A DNA stretch of 64,000 nucleotides, taken from contig NZ_VEBF01000002.1 of assembly GCF_007676705.1 (NCBI RefSeq), positions 1,116,001-1,180,000 of the forward strand, given 5' to 3'. How positions within the stretch are numbered: the stretch's first letter is position 1; every line of letters starts with the position of its first letter. The stretch comes from Paenibacillus xylanexedens. Lineage in GTDB: Bacteria; Bacillota; Bacilli; Paenibacillales; Paenibacillaceae. The notes beneath the pieces were generated by a model. The model was not told the DNA's origin and did not search any database. It worked only from the letters and a program-made list of their open reading frames with translations. The position numbers and the translations under genes are program-made. Of this stretch, positions 23,906 through 32,970 are shown one piece after another.

Positions 23906-24331
23906 ATGTTAATGCTGTCAGATAAAATTAAAGAATTGATGGATTCGAATAATCTAAGCGCCTATAGAGTCTCTAAAGACACAGGTATACCTTATACAAC
24001 ACTCACTAAGATTCTAAACGGAGCAACAAAAAGTCCTAAGATTGACTTGATTAAGATAATTGCCGATTATTTTAACAAGCCGCTTGACCACTTCACTGAG
24101 AGTGAAGACACTACTCACAACGCTCCAGAATGGGCCACAGCTAAAGACTTAGCCGATATTAAGAAAATCCTTGAAGAAGACCAACCTGTCTTGTTTGATG
24201 GGGTGCCAATTACAGATGAAAATCGTCAGAGAGCTATGGACATTCTTACCGGGCTACTTTGGGAAGCTAAAGAGCTAAACAAGAAAACTTATGGACGTAA
24301 GAAAAAGGTAACCCCTAAAGACGAAGAGTAG
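23906..24331 (+). CDS. Xre-family CI-like repressor
   Basis: 141 residues; ATG at 23906 or 23912 behind TCGGAGG. Residues 1-60 form a helix-turn-helix (KIKELMDSNNLSAYRVSKDT, YTTLTKILNGATKSPKIDLI). The C-terminal half is acidic and short, with no LexA-type autoprotease residues. Together with the next gene it makes the repressor plus ImmA-type protease pair seen in ICEBs1-like elements and many prophages, in which DNA damage leads to repressor cleavage by the protease. Confidence 0.82.
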   Translation: MLMLSDKIKELMDSNNLSAYRVSKDTGIPYTTLTKILNGATKSPKIDLIKIIADYFNKPLDHFTESEDTTHNAPEWATAKDLADIKKILEEDQPVLFDGVPITDENRQRAMDILTGLLWEAKELNKKTYGRKKKVTPKDEE

Positions 24332-24751
24332 GTGACCGGTTTGGATGAGATCATTCGCAAGCTCGTTCGCAGATTCAAGACCAATGATCCTTTTGTAATA
24401 GCTAAAGGACTTAATATAATAATTCAACACGCGGAATTCGGACCCGGTACGAGAGGCTTGTACTACAGACGGTTGCGAAGGCGATTTATTGTTATACATA
24501 ACGGCTTGCCTGAAGAGTGGCAGCGTGTAGTGTGTGCTCATGAACTTGGACACGATCGACTTCATTCTGGCCTAAGTCAATTCTGGATTGATGAGCATAC
24601 TTTCTTCAATACAGGCAAATTCGAACGACAAGCAAATATTTTTGCTGTAAAACTGTTAACCCAACTCACTGAGCGCGAGCCAGGAGAAACAGAAGAAACA
24701 TACCTCTTGAGATGCGGCATACCGAAACAGCTTCATAACTTAGAAATGTAA
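24332..24751 (+). CDS. ImmA/IrrE-family metallopeptidase
   Basis: 139 residues starting at GTG 24332 directly after the repressor stop (or ATG 24344). The zinc-protease motif is CAHELGHDRLH, followed by FERQANIFAVKLL, which supplies the third ligand region. In characterised systems the ImmA peptidase cleaves the repressor encoded beside it to trigger induction. Same transcript as the repressor. Confidence 0.85.
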   Translation: MTGLDEIIRKLVRRFKTNDPFVIAKGLNIIIQHAEFGPGTRGLYYRRLRRRFIVIHNGLPEEWQRVVCAHELGHDRLHSGLSQFWIDEHTFFNTGKFERQANIFAVKLLTQLTEREPGETEETYLLRCGIPKQLHNLEM

Positions 24752-24824
24752 CTTTGCGCTTTCCAGCCGCAAGGCTGTTTACCATACACAAAAACAGAAC
24801 TGACGTTCGAATGGAGGAAAACAG

Positions 24825-26105
24825 ATGGCAAAAGGAAGTATAGAAAAACGAGGGGAAAACAAGTGGCGACTGACCGTAGATTTGGGACTTAATAATGACG
24901 GCAGCCGAAATCGTCCTCGAAAGACAATAACTGTTGAGGATAAAGCACTGCTGAAAACAACTAAGAAACTAAAAGATTATTTGGATGACGAGCTCGCGAA
25001 GTTTAAACAAGAAGTATTGAGTGGCAATTACATTGCGCCCTCTAAGCTTACTTTTCAAGAATTTTATGAGAATGAATGGAAGCTTAAATACGGTGAGCCA
25101 AAACTAAAGCGAACGACATATCTGTCACATTGCTCCAAGATCAATCATCATGTTGTTCCCGTCATAGGGCACTTACAACTTGATGAGATCACTACAATGA
25201 GATTGGTGACATTATTTAATGACTTGCGTAAACCTGGCGCGCGAATTGATAAGCGAGGCGGTAAAGAAACCATTAGTTCTCGAACCATTCAATATGTTTA
25301 TGATGTGACCATGAGTATTTTCAAAAGGTCTGTAGAATGGAGCGTCCTTAGCAAGAACCCACTAGAAGGCGTACAGCGCCCTCAGATAAGCAAGGAAGAC
25401 AAGAAGGCAAAGAAAGACCGTAAGAACTTTTTCGAGGAAGACGAAGCCACTGAGGTCATTGAAAGGTTAGTCAAGAGCGACACGCACTGGAGACTCTACT
25501 TTTTAGGAGCGATAATCGGAGGATTCAGACGCGGGGAGTTAATTGCGTTGGATGAAGACGACTGTGACTTTGTAAATAACCGGTTGCGTATCGATGAAAG
25601 CATTTCAAATACAGAAAATGGACAGGCGGACATTACAGATACAAAAAACGAAGCATCCGAAGATTATGTAGACATGCCACAATGGTATATGGAACAATTG
25701 GCAACACACGTCAAGGCCATGCGCAAATTACGCTTTGAAGCTAAAGCAGCGGGGACATGGAAAGGCGGAGATAGAAACTTTGTATTCCATGCAGGGACAG
25801 GTAAACCTTATTACCATACCTCCCCTTCGCAACAATGGAAAATATGGTGTGATCGGAATGGATTCCGTAATGTATCCCTGCATGGTCTGCGGCATACAAA
25901 TGCGACCTATTTGCTTGGGCAGGGTGCATCAATTAAAGAGATCCAACATCGGTTACGACACTCGACATCCCAGGTAACCACAGACACATATGCTCACGTC
26001 ACCAAGAAATTAAGTCGCAAAACAACAGCACACCTCGATGTCTTCGATCCTAAATCTCGTCCCCAATCCGTCCCCAACGGAAAAAAAGACGCTCAATCCC
26101 TATGA
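24825..26105 (+). CDS. int: Phage tyrosine integrase
   Basis: 426 residues, ATG after GGAGGAAAACAG. The N-terminus is the AP2-like arm-binding domain (GSIEKRGENKWRLTVDLG), then a SAM-like core-binding domain (LTFQEFYENEWKLKYGEPKL), and the catalytic domain with Arg in GGFRRGELIAL, HGLRHTNATYL and LRHSTSQVTTDTYAHV carrying His and Tyr. The gene ends 75 bases from the tRNA-Leu gene, the presumed attachment site. It has no large deletion and looks active. Confidence 0.93.
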   Translation: MAKGSIEKRGENKWRLTVDLGLNNDGSRNRPRKTITVEDKALLKTTKKLKDYLDDELAKFKQEVLSGNYIAPSKLTFQEFYENEWKLKYGEPKLKRTTYLSHCSKINHHVVPVIGHLQLDEITTMRLVTLFNDLRKPGARIDKRGGKETISSRTIQYVYDVTMSIFKRSVEWSVLSKNPLEGVQRPQISKEDKKAKKDRKNFFEEDEATEVIERLVKSDTHWRLYFLGAIIGGFRRGELIALDEDDCDFVNNRLRIDESISNTENGQADITDTKNEASEDYVDMPQWYMEQLATHVKAMRKLRFEAKAAGTWKGGDRNFVFHAGTGKPYYHTSPSQQWKIWCDRNGFRNVSLHGLRHTNATYLLGQGASIKEIQHRLRHSTSQVTTDTYAHVTKKLSRKTTAHLDVFDPKSRPQSVPNGKKDAQSL

Positions 26106-26132
26106 CTCAGGCAATTCAATCCAAACAATAAA

Positions 26133-26174
26133 AAAAAGAAAACCCCTTATGTATCAAGGAGTTTCCTTTTCTTA
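26133..26174. terminator. Bidirectional terminator between int and tRNA-Leu
   Basis: AAAGAAAAC-CCTT and AAGG-GTTTCCTTTTCTT pair around ATGTATC, with A/T-runs on both sides, ending the rightward integrase transcript and the leftward tRNA transcript. Confidence 0.7.
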
Positions 26175-26179
26175 ATGGA

Positions 26180-26265
26180 TGCCGAGGACCGGGATCGAAC
26201 CGGTACGGTAGTCACCTACCGCAGGATTTTAAGTCCTGTGCGTCTGCCAATTCCGCCACCCCGGC
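26180..26265 (-). tRNA. tRNA-Leu(TAA), probable phage attachment site
   Basis: 86-base tRNA without encoded CCA. Acceptor GCCGGGG pairs with CCTCGGC; the anticodon loop CTTAAAA reads UUA codons; a long variable arm (GGTAGGTGACTACC) is typical of class II tRNA-Leu; T-arm GGTTCGATCCC. Its 3' end faces the integrase, the usual geometry for phages that integrate into tRNA 3' ends and restore the gene. A duplicate of the 3' part is expected at the far end of the prophage, outside the window. Confidence 0.95.
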
Positions 26266-26342
26266 ATGGATATTATTTCTTGGCGACAAGAAATATCTTA
26301 CCATGAACTAATTAACTTTGCAACACCTTTTATTAAAAATAA

Positions 26343-26386
26343 TAAAAAAATGAAACAGGCACTGCAAGCGTCAGCTCACAGTGCCT
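26343..26386 (-). terminator. Intrinsic terminator, stem AGGCACTG/CAGTGCCT
   Basis: Minus strand AGGCACTG and CAGTGCCT stem followed by GTTTCATTTTTTT. Two more hairpins lie between it and the stress-protein gene: AGTCCGAG.../CGGACTT at about 26391-26415 and GGGAGGT.../ACCTCCC at about 26438-26466. The interval 26266-26500 holds no gene. Confidence 0.7.
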
Positions 26387-26500
26387 AGAAAGTCCGAGTT
26401 GCGGTCCCGGACTTCCGGTAAACCAATCTATATTAAGGGAGGTGTAAGATAAGAATACCTCCCCAACATTAAAGAAACCTAAAATCAGCCTTAAATTAAA

Positions 26501-26950
26501 CTAAAAAAGTAGAATGGGTCGAACGCGAGCAGCTTCTTCCTCACTGCATTCCACGATAACCAGAATATGGTCCTTTAACAGCCATTCTTCGTAGTACCGT
26601 GCGTCCTCTTCCGAGATCCCTGCTTCCGTCAGTGTAAGCACCAAATCATCGGTCTCACTCCCAATCTCATTACCGGCAAGTCTGCGTACTGCTTTTCCGA
26701 TCGACATCGTCTGATCCATTCGCTTCCCCAGACCAGCCAGTATGCCTTTCAGAGCACCAAAGGCACCATCTGTTCCCGCACCTTTCAACGGTTTGGGCAG
26801 ACCTGTCTTCTCGCTCACCAGCTCAAGATTAAGCTGTCCCTTTGCCACCGCTCCCAAATATTTATCCTTAATGCCTTCCTCTTTCACCTGATTCAGCATC
26901 AATATCGCCTCGTTCTCGGTACGGGCCAGCCCAATCATCAATTGTGTCAT
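26501..26950 (-). CDS. General stress protein 17M-like / YflT-type protein
   Basis: 149 residues. It begins with TQLMIGLARTENEAILMLNQ, contains the glycine/lysine-rich middle GTDGAFGALKGILAGLGKR and ends with an acidic helical part (LTEAGISEEDARYYEEWLLK, then ILVIVECSEEEAARVRPILL), the pattern of the heat-induced stress protein YflT family. Cytoplasmic, biochemical role unknown. First host gene beyond the prophage boundary, monocistronic, with its 3' end facing a series of hairpins. Confidence 0.7.
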   Translation of the reverse strand: MTQLMIGLARTENEAILMLNQVKEEGIKDKYLGAVAKGQLNLELVSEKTGLPKPLKGAGTDGAFGALKGILAGLGKRMDQTMSIGKAVRRLAGNEIGSETDDLVLTLTEAGISEEDARYYEEWLLKDHILVIVECSEEEAARVRPILLF

Positions 26951-27157
26951 TCCGTTCCCCTCCTTTTACCCTAATATAACCCCGTAACCCCCATTCAAAA
27001 ACGGCTGAACCACAGCTAAGACAAATCACCTATAGAATTGTTGATTTCTCTTCTGGAAATCTATACCTAGTTCTGATAGACTAGATAAAGAAGTCAAATT
27101 AACCATTGAAAACATTGACATATGGATTTAACATCTCATAATCAGGAGCAATGACTT

Positions 27158-27382
27158 ATGAAAAAAGAGGTAGAAATTGCCATCCGGCGCAAACAACAGA
27201 TCATGGTTCGTAATACAAGCGGTCAGACGGTAACCGGGTTTCCCGAGCGAACTGCCGATACATCCATTCTCTCTTTACGTACCGTTCACGGCAGTCTGTG
27301 GATACCGTTCGATGAGGTTGAACATGTTACGCGTCTGTTAAGTATCCGGTCCCATCATTTAAGCGGAATGCAACTCGTTTAG
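27158..27382 (+). CDS. Small beta-rich hypothetical protein (74 aa)
   Basis: ATG behind TCAGGAGCAATGACTT. VRNTSGQTVTGFPERT, ILSLRTVHGSLWIPFDEVEH looks like a five-stranded Sm/SH3-like fold, somewhat like YolD-type or Hfq-like small proteins, but no firm family can be named. Stand-alone gene followed by a bidirectional terminator. Confidence 0.6.
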   Translation: MKKEVEIAIRRKQQIMVRNTSGQTVTGFPERTADTSILSLRTVHGSLWIPFDEVEHVTRLLSIRSHHLSGMQLV

Positions 27383-27462
27383 TCGGATCTATAATCATAT
27401 AGAAAATCAGTTCTTGTATAGATACGTCAGCAAGATCCATTTATGCCAGCACTTTATACCAG

Positions 27463-27492
27463 AAAAACCAGACGCCTGAACGTCTGGTTTTT
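27463..27492. terminator. Bidirectional terminator
   Basis: AAAAACCAGACG-CCTGAA-CGTCTGGTTTTT lies between convergent genes 27158-27382 and 27578-28060. Confidence 0.85.
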
Positions 27493-27577
27493 CTCTTCAC
27501 CTTTTCCTGTACCATGCTGCCACTGCCACGCAATGAAAGCATTACTATCCTTTTTTCTGCTCACCCATATCCTGTCG

Positions 27578-28060
27578 TTACTTCACTACAAACTTCACTC
27601 GTGTTCCATCTGGATATGTACTTAACTGATTCCCTACCCAAGAACCTGCACCGCGATTATCCTTCGGGGTAATGTACTGGATATCTGCACCTGTACCACC
27701 TTCTGAACACATCGCCATCGGCCACTCATCCCGATCCTTACCCTTTTTGACCGGAACACCCTTGAGTGACAAATCCCGATTCCCTTCTGCTCCACTACGA
27801 TCAATGGTGCATACATCCGAATGCCCAGCCTTAATGGCAGCCTTAATATGGTTGGCCGTTTCAGGATAGCGCTCTGAAGGGAACGTAATGGTATGGTCTA
27901 CACTCTTGTTAGTCCCACCGAATGGAGATGGTATCTCCTCCGGCCATTCTCCCCCAGCCCAGGCATAAAGGGCTACCAGCAGCATCGCTACCAACGTCAG
28001 TACCTGCTTTTTGAAGCCTTGCTTACCTTTGTGTTTTCGTCTTGTGCGTCTCTTACTCAT
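27578..28060 (-). CDS. Secreted NucA/NucB-type deoxyribonuclease
   Basis: 160 residues from ATG 28060 (GGGGGAGACACAGC upstream). A very basic N-terminus ([17 protein letters not shown]) precedes one hydrophobic helix (about 20-36), a signal anchor or signal peptide. The nuclease domain shows [47 protein letters not shown], the Asp-Glu and Asn-Arg signature of sporulation nuclease NucB and competence nuclease NucA. It degrades extracellular DNA. No competence inhibitor gene lies beside it. Confidence 0.88.
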   Translation of the reverse strand: MSKRRTRRKHKGKQGFKKQVLTLVAMLLVALYAWAGGEWPEEIPSPFGGTNKSVDHTITFPSERYPETANHIKAAIKAGHSDVCTIDRSGAEGNRDLSLKGVPVKKGKDRDEWPMAMCSEGGTGADIQYITPKDNRGAGSWVGNQLSTYPDGTRVKFVVK

Positions 28061-28128
28061 GCTGTGTCTCCCCCATTCACCACTTGCATTATACCAGAAC
28101 GCCCGTTCGTAAAACAATACAGTACAAT

Positions 28129-28157
28129 AAAAAAACAGCCGAGACCGCCCGGCTGTT
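28129..28157. terminator. Intrinsic terminator after the histidine kinase
   Basis: On the minus strand CAGCCG-GGCGGTCT-CGGCTG is followed by TTTTTTTATTG; it terminates the LOV kinase gene (28170-29318). Confidence 0.8.
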
Positions 28158-28169
28158 CTGATTGAATGA

Positions 28170-29318
28170 TTATCCTACATTGGGAATGGCCTGTTGACGC
28201 AGCAATGGCAGTGTAACGTCAAACTGTGTACCTTTCCCCTCGGTACTCTCCACCGAAATCTGACCATTCATCAGTTCCAGCAGTTCTTTGCAGATGGTCA
28301 GACCAAGCCCGCTTCCGCCAAATCGGCGTGCATGGGAGATATCGGTCTGTGTAAATGCATCAAACAATTGTTCCATATGCTGCTGAGGAATGCCAATTCC
28401 CGTATCTCGTACAGAGAATACCAATACAACGGTGTCCATTAACTGTTGCTTGACATCCACCTGTAATTGCACTTCACCCTGTTCCGTAAATTTAATTGCA
28501 TTGCTCAGCAAGTTATCCAGTACCTGCCGAAGTCTTAGCGGATCACCCACAAGCACATCAGGAACATTCAGATCAGCGTGGCAGAATAGACGTATTTGTT
28601 TATTCTGCGCCGCAGGCTCATGTATCTTCATAATCTGTTGAATCAGCTTCAGAGGCTGAAATTCAATGTTCTCCACATCCATTTTCCCTCTGCCCAGTTT
28701 CGCCATATCCAGACTATTGTTAATGATATTCAGGAGCGCCTCACCCGATTGACGTGCAAGATCCAAATATTCTTTCTGCTCATCGGTGATTTCACCCATA
28801 CTGGCAAGTTCAATCATACCCATAATGCCGTTAAGCGGGGTACGAAGCTCGTGATTCAGCTTGCCGATGAATTCCAACTGTCCTCTGCTGTTCATCTCAG
28901 CCATGGAAGTCGCGAATTTCAACTGCTGTTCGGCATACTTCCGTTCAGAAATATCGTACTGAATGCCTACAAAATACAGACACTCCCCGGATTCATTGAA
29001 GATGGGGTCAATATTCAGCTCGTTCCAGAACTTCTGGCCACTTTTTGTATAATTTAAGATATCAATCTTAATGGACTGTTGTTTTTTTAATGCATCCCGA
29101 ATCTGCATTACCGTTTCGGGGTCTGTGTCCTGTCCTTGCAAAAACCGACAATTCTGTCCAACAGACTCTGCATAGGTGTACCCTGTCAGCTGAGTGAAAT
29201 GTTCATTTACATACATAAGCGGAAGCTCAGGCAGGGTGGCGTCGACCACCGTCACGGAGGATTTCACTTTCGAGATGATAAATTCCCATTGTAATGAGAG
29301 TTGATTATTTTGGCTCAT
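28170..29318 (-). CDS. LOV-domain sensor histidine kinase (putative blue-light receptor)
   Basis: 382 residues from ATG 29318 (AAGGAGGAAGGC). Residues about 12-120 form a PAS domain of LOV type: after [16 protein letters not shown] comes [14 protein letters not shown], the motif whose Cys forms the photoadduct with flavin. A short linker leads to the dimerisation domain with [18 protein letters not shown] (phosphorylated His) and a Bergerat ATPase with [17 protein letters not shown] and GSGLGL. There is no membrane helix, so it is cytosolic. No response regulator gene adjoins, so its partner is unknown. Similar LOV kinases in other bacteria control stress or attachment responses. Confidence 0.85.
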   Translation of the reverse strand: MSQNNQLSLQWEFIISKVKSSVTVVDATLPELPLMYVNEHFTQLTGYTYAESVGQNCRFLQGQDTDPETVMQIRDALKKQQSIKIDILNYTKSGQKFWNELNIDPIFNESGECLYFVGIQYDISERKYAEQQLKFATSMAEMNSRGQLEFIGKLNHELRTPLNGIMGMIELASMGEITDEQKEYLDLARQSGEALLNIINNSLDMAKLGRGKMDVENIEFQPLKLIQQIMKIHEPAAQNKQIRLFCHADLNVPDVLVGDPLRLRQVLDNLLSNAIKFTEQGEVQLQVDVKQQLMDTVVLVFSVRDTGIGIPQQHMEQLFDAFTQTDISHARRFGGSGLGLTICKELLELMNGQISVESTEGKGTQFDVTLPLLRQQAIPNVG

Positions 29319-29522
29319 GCCTTCCTCCTTCATCTCATACACGTTACTGTTTGTATATTCTGTTTTCGTACTTTATATGAAGATACAACTAACCGAATGG
29401 TATGTGTTGATATAAAACCGATATATTTAATTGTAACACAGTTATTCAAATGATGTGATTCATGGGTAATAGCTGATAACTAACATTCGATTTAATTTAA
29501 CTTATCATCAGGAGGAACACGT

Positions 29523-29591
29523 ATGAAATTTCTGTTAATTATCATCATTATTATTCTGATTGTAGTCTTCTTTACCAGACGCAAACGTTGA
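29523..29591 (+). CDS. Very small membrane peptide (22 aa)
   Basis: AGGAGGAACACGT precedes ATG AAA TTT; the product is a single isoleucine-rich membrane helix ending TRRKR. The ideal ribosome binding site and helix-plus-basic-tail layout argue for a real small membrane protein, followed 33 bases later by another membrane-protein gene. Confidence 0.5.
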   Translation: MKFLLIIIIIILIVVFFTRRKR

Positions 29592-29624
29592 GATGAGATC
29601 TGTTATGTAAGTCAAGAAAGGAAG

Positions 29625-29819
29625 ATGGGTATGAGAACCCTCTTTTTTATATTCATGATCCTGTGCATCATCAATTTCTGTTTCCCAAAATTCGGCTGGT
29701 ATCTACGATATGGCTGGATTTCCCGGGGTGAAACGGAGCCCAGCAGGCCTTATATGACTATGGTCAGAATGACCAGCTTATTGATGTTGCTTATCGCCTT
29801 CACTCTGACTATGGCATGA
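29625..29819 (+). CDS. Small membrane protein (64 aa)
   Basis: Two hydrophobic helices (about 4-20 and 45-63) enclose a loop with FGWYLRYGWISRGETEPSRP. Start ATG 29625 or 29631 behind AAGAAAGGAAG. It resembles small DUF6199-type two-helix proteins of Bacillota. Same strand and probably same transcript as the 22-residue peptide, ending in a terminator. Confidence 0.6.
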   Translation: MGMRTLFFIFMILCIINFCFPKFGWYLRYGWISRGETEPSRPYMTMVRMTSLLMLLIAFTLTMA

Positions 29820-29837
29820 ACTATAGAAATCCGAAGA

Positions 29838-29867
29838 CAACTGTCCTATTGGGCAGTTTCTTTTTTT
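29838..29867 (+). terminator. Intrinsic terminator
   Basis: AACTG-CC-TATT-GG-CAGTT followed by CTTTTTTT, ending the small membrane-protein transcript. Confidence 0.75.
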
Positions 29868-29962
29868 GTGCTGAAATGACGGGAAAATGATAACTTTGTT
29901 TGTGGTGCGAAGATGACAATGGCCGTAATATAGACATATCGTTTCGGAAAGGACATCTTGGC

Positions 29963-31189
29963 ATGAACATCGCATTTTATCCGTACTGGGCTGCCAAAAC
30001 GCTGCTCTCTCTTATTAATATCATATATATCATGGTCATCACTGCGTATATTTACGGTCAGACTGGATCGGTACTCCATGCTGCGATGTTTCCATTCATT
30101 CGTATGATCGTACATATAACAGCAGGATTTACTTTGCCATTACTTGTGAACCGTTTCCCATTCTCCAAACTGTTGATCGGCATTCCCCTAGTCAAAACAT
30201 TCATCATGACTGGAATTGCGATTTCGTTGACTCACTTCAGCACACAACTGCCACTTCTGTTGATAGGAGTTATTCTTCTCTCCTTTTTGGAAGGATGGGA
30301 ATCTACGTTACTGAATGCTCTAACGCCACGATTGGTTCAGGGAGAAGACCTGGTGAAGGCCAACAGCCTTCTCTCATTCTCTAATCAGACTGTCACCATT
30401 GTCGGGTATGCCATGACAGGATTCGCAGTGATGAACTGGGGTTCGTCACAGATATTCTGGGCAGCTACGAGCCTGTCCTGGGCCGTTCTGATCTTCCTGA
30501 TTACCCTTGGTTCCCTCACACGGGAGATTGTAGAACAACCCGAGAAATCTACCATCAATCGAGATATCCTGCGAGAAGGTTGGAGTATGCTTTGGAAGAA
30601 CCCATCCTTACGATTGATCACGCTTATGGACATTGCCCAGGGTCTGGCCGGTTCCATCTGGATTGGCGCTATTACACTGGCCTTTGCGAAAGAAGCACTG
30701 GGACGAGGAGAAGATTGGTGGGGACTCATGAACTCCAGTTACGCTGTTGGGACCCTGCTTGGTGGTATTCTGGCTCTTACTCTGGCCAAATGGATTCAGA
30801 AGCACCTAATCGCCAGCATGACCATGGGGTCGCTTCTCTTCAGCCTGATGACCATTGCTTATGGTTTAAACAGACTGCCATGGCTCGCACTGGTGTTATG
30901 CCTAATTATGGGGTCAGTTTATCAGATTCGTGATGCGGCTCAGCAGACAGCGCTTCAGAGCATTATACCTGTCGAGTCCCTATCCAAGGTATACGCCGCA
31001 CATGGCATTTTAATCTCTACAGTCATGAGTATCTCCATCGTCATATTCGGTCTAGTCGCTGATCAACTGGGCGTTCGATGGGTATACCTTATTGGTGCAG
31101 CCTTGTTTATCATGTCTGCGCTATGCTCTTTATCGTTGAGTCGGGTTCACAGGAACCAACACATCGCTAAACATACGAAGAATATGTAA
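29963..31189 (+). CDS. MFS transporter
   Basis: About 408 residues from ATG 29963 (CGGAAAGGACATCTTGGC upstream). Around ten to twelve hydrophobic helices; the region GVILLSFLEGWESTLLNALT through EDLVKANSLLSFSNQTVTIV is typical of the MFS_3/enterobactin-exporter-like group. The cytoplasmic loop about residues 185-210 is charged. Substrate cannot be told from sequence; drug or siderophore export is common in the group. Monocistronic with terminator. Confidence 0.82.
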   Translation: MNIAFYPYWAAKTLLSLINIIYIMVITAYIYGQTGSVLHAAMFPFIRMIVHITAGFTLPLLVNRFPFSKLLIGIPLVKTFIMTGIAISLTHFSTQLPLLLIGVILLSFLEGWESTLLNALTPRLVQGEDLVKANSLLSFSNQTVTIVGYAMTGFAVMNWGSSQIFWAATSLSWAVLIFLITLGSLTREIVEQPEKSTINRDILREGWSMLWKNPSLRLITLMDIAQGLAGSIWIGAITLAFAKEALGRGEDWWGLMNSSYAVGTLLGGILALTLAKWIQKHLIASMTMGSLLFSLMTIAYGLNRLPWLALVLCLIMGSVYQIRDAAQQTALQSIIPVESLSKVYAAHGILISTVMSISIVIFGLVADQLGVRWVYLIGAALFIMSALCSLSLSRVHRNQHIAKHTKNM

Positions 31190-31192
31190 ATC

Positions 31193-31221
31193 AAAAAGAC
31201 GAGCAACCATCTGCTCGTCTC
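31193..31221. terminator. Bidirectional terminator
   Basis: AGACGAGCA-ACCATC-TGCTCGTCT between the convergent MFS and DUF1904 genes, with A-run on the left side. Confidence 0.8.
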
Positions 31222-31229
31222 TCACATTC

Positions 31230-31559
31230 TCAATCCAATCGATAATCCGTCAGCGGCTTGCCTTGTTTATAATACAAAGCGGGTGACAATATATTGAAGA
31301 AAATATGCACATCCGGCATGTATGCTTCTTCCAGAATAGCCTGCAACGACGATGCAATCCGATTATGAATCTCCTGGTCACGTTGAAACATCAGAATCTC
31401 TATAGAAGCTGGAGAAGGTGTTAGCGCTTGTACATCATGACGCTCTGCCTTCATTCTCTCCCGTGGAATATGAGTAATAAGGGCCATCTGCTCTGTAATT
31501 TGGGGTACAACTTCCTCTAGCTGAGGACCTGTGAATCCTTTAAAGCGAATAAACGGCAT
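31230..31559 (-). CDS. DUF1904 (tautomerase-like) protein
   Basis: 109 residues from ATG 31559 (GAAGGGATAGCA). MPFIRFKGFTGPQLEEVVPQ, then RERMKAERHDV and IEILMFQRDQEIHNRIASSL, match DUF1904. Its N-terminal MP resembles the catalytic proline of tautomerases, but activity has not been shown for this family to my knowledge. Stand-alone gene. Confidence 0.75.
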   Translation of the reverse strand: MPFIRFKGFTGPQLEEVVPQITEQMALITHIPRERMKAERHDVQALTPSPASIEILMFQRDQEIHNRIASSLQAILEEAYMPDVHIFFNILSPALYYKQGKPLTDYRLD

Positions 31560-31660
31560 TGCTATCCCTTCAATCTCTGTTAATAGTCTCTTATGTGATT
31601 TTAAGCACATTGTTTTCAGTTGTCAAATGTCACGAATGTCATACTACACTTCTTTTAACA

Positions 31661-31692
31661 GGAAAAGCCCCGCTGAAGTCTCAGCGGAGCCA
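31661..31692 (-). terminator. Intrinsic terminator after the YjcZ peptide
   Basis: Minus strand CCGCTGA-GACT-TCAGCGG followed by GGCTTTTCC. Confidence 0.75.
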
Positions 31693-31717
31693 TTGCCTGC
31701 ACGATTCTATACGTGAC

Positions 31718-31843
31718 TTACAGCCAGAAAGATTTTGTGATGATTACGAGCAGAATGAACAGTACGAGAATTGCGCTTGTAGAAGTCCATCCGCCGCCAA
31801 ATCCTCCAACATTACCACCACAACCGTATCCAACTTGACTCAT
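31718..31843 (-). CDS. YjcZ-family sporulation peptide
   Basis: 41 residues, ATG at 31843 after AAAGGAGGCCAATCAA. The glycine-rich start MSQVGYGCGGNVGGFGGGW is followed by one membrane helix (SAILVLFILLVII) and a short tail. That is the hallmark of YjcZ/YjfA-type small sporulation-associated membrane peptides in Bacillales. Monocistronic with its own terminator. Confidence 0.88.
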   Translation of the reverse strand: MSQVGYGCGGNVGGFGGGWTSTSAILVLFILLVIITKSFWL

Positions 31844-31958
31844 TTGATTGGCCTCCTTTGAATTTCAAGGTATGCCATAACATATGCGTATTCTGCACAA
31901 GTGACCGGGCGATTCGGCAAGTTCATCAGCCCATTCATTTGGATTTACGCCCCATGCT

Positions 31959-32633
31959 TTAAAAGGATGGACTGACAGTAATATTCATTCGGTTTTCTTG
32001 CGTCGTGTGACTTGAAGGAGCTAAATCTCCTCTATTCAGAAGAATCGTACGAGTACGTGTATCACTATGAGATGCCAGAACAACCTCTCCGCCCGGCGCT
32101 ATACAATAGGCGATGGAAATGGAGATCTCGCTATCGCGGTATGAACCATCCGCATGGCTTGTCCCCATAACGACGCATTGATGCTGCAAGGCAATCTGCC
32201 GAGCCGCTTCGACCCATTCGCTATACTGTTCTTCACTGAACATGCCTACACCAATCGAATGCATAATGATGTCCACGTGTCCTATATTTTCGTTGCGAAA
32301 TCCTTGCAGCACCAGCTCATCACACAATAAAGTGCTTATCACCCACCCTTGTTCTTCAACCACTTCAGCAGGTGTGTATTTGGTTTTCTCCAAGACAATC
32401 TCTCCAGCCTTATTGATGATGATTGATCGGTCCTTCGGACGTTCGTCCAGTCTGCGATGACCTGATACAATCATGGTTCCGTATCCAGCCGCAAGGCGGC
32501 AAGCTTCCTCAACATTCTGGTTCAGATAACCCTCAGGAAAGAACAATACATCTGCATCAGGGTGTTGCTTGAGTTCGGCTTCAAGCTGCAGCAAATGCTG
32601 TTCGAGCCTCGGTTGTCCAATGATAATCTTCAA
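31959..32633 (-). CDS. Nitrilase-superfamily carbon-nitrogen hydrolase
   Basis: 224 residues from TTG 32633 (GGGGGATGCCAG upstream). The catalytic triad can be placed: Glu in LFFPEGYLN, Lys in EKTKYTPAEV, Cys in STLLCDELVLQG. The short length is at the low end for the family. Substrate unknown; amide or nitrile hydrolysis in the cytoplasm. Confidence 0.75.
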   Translation of the reverse strand: MKIIIGQPRLEQHLLQLEAELKQHPDADVLFFPEGYLNQNVEEACRLAAGYGTMIVSGHRRLDERPKDRSIIINKAGEIVLEKTKYTPAEVVEEQGWVISTLLCDELVLQGFRNENIGHVDIIMHSIGVGMFSEEQYSEWVEAARQIALQHQCVVMGTSHADGSYRDSEISISIAYCIAPGGEVVLASHSDTRTRTILLNRGDLAPSSHTTQENRMNITVSPSF

Positions 32634-32802
32634 CTGGCATCCCCCATTCAATAATAAAAGCCGGTTCATACCCAAATAAGGTACGAAACCGGCTTAAAGG
32701 TTGGACGAACAGATTCCTGCTCATCGTACTTCGCTTCAAGAGTAATTGTTCTAAAGCCATTAATCGCTGAAACAATTACCTTTACAGTTCAATGGTATGT
32801 AG

Positions 32803-32970
32803 TTAGGCATTTCTACGTTCAATATTATCATATACAGCCTGTCCATCATAGCTTCGATCTGTAGCGATATCTTTCACCAATAGAGCGTTGTCTGCATTTC
32901 CTGATAAAACACTTAGTGCCCCCAGTACCCAAGCTAATGGATACAATGCAACGGATAACATTTTCTTCAT
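32803..32970 (-). CDS. Small hypothetical protein with N-terminal hydrophobic segment (55 aa)
   Basis: ATG at 32970 after CAGAAGGAGACAGAACT. MKKMLSVALYPLAWVLGALS is a membrane anchor or signal, followed by SGNADNALLVKDIATDRSYD and a polar C-terminus. The strong ribosome binding site and open frame support it; no family recognised. Confidence 0.5.
   Translation of the reverse strand: MKKMLSVALYPLAWVLGALSVLSGNADNALLVKDIATDRSYDGQAVYDNIERRNA

Noticed and set aside
1..26180. Left attachment site (copy of the tRNA-Leu 3' end)
   Set aside because: No repeat of the tRNA 3' segment was seen beyond short T-arm similarity; structural genes continue left, so attL should be outside the window.
1..26180. 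Insertion sequence or transposase
   Set aside because: No transposase-like protein; the 9922-10042 inverted repeat has no convincing target duplication.
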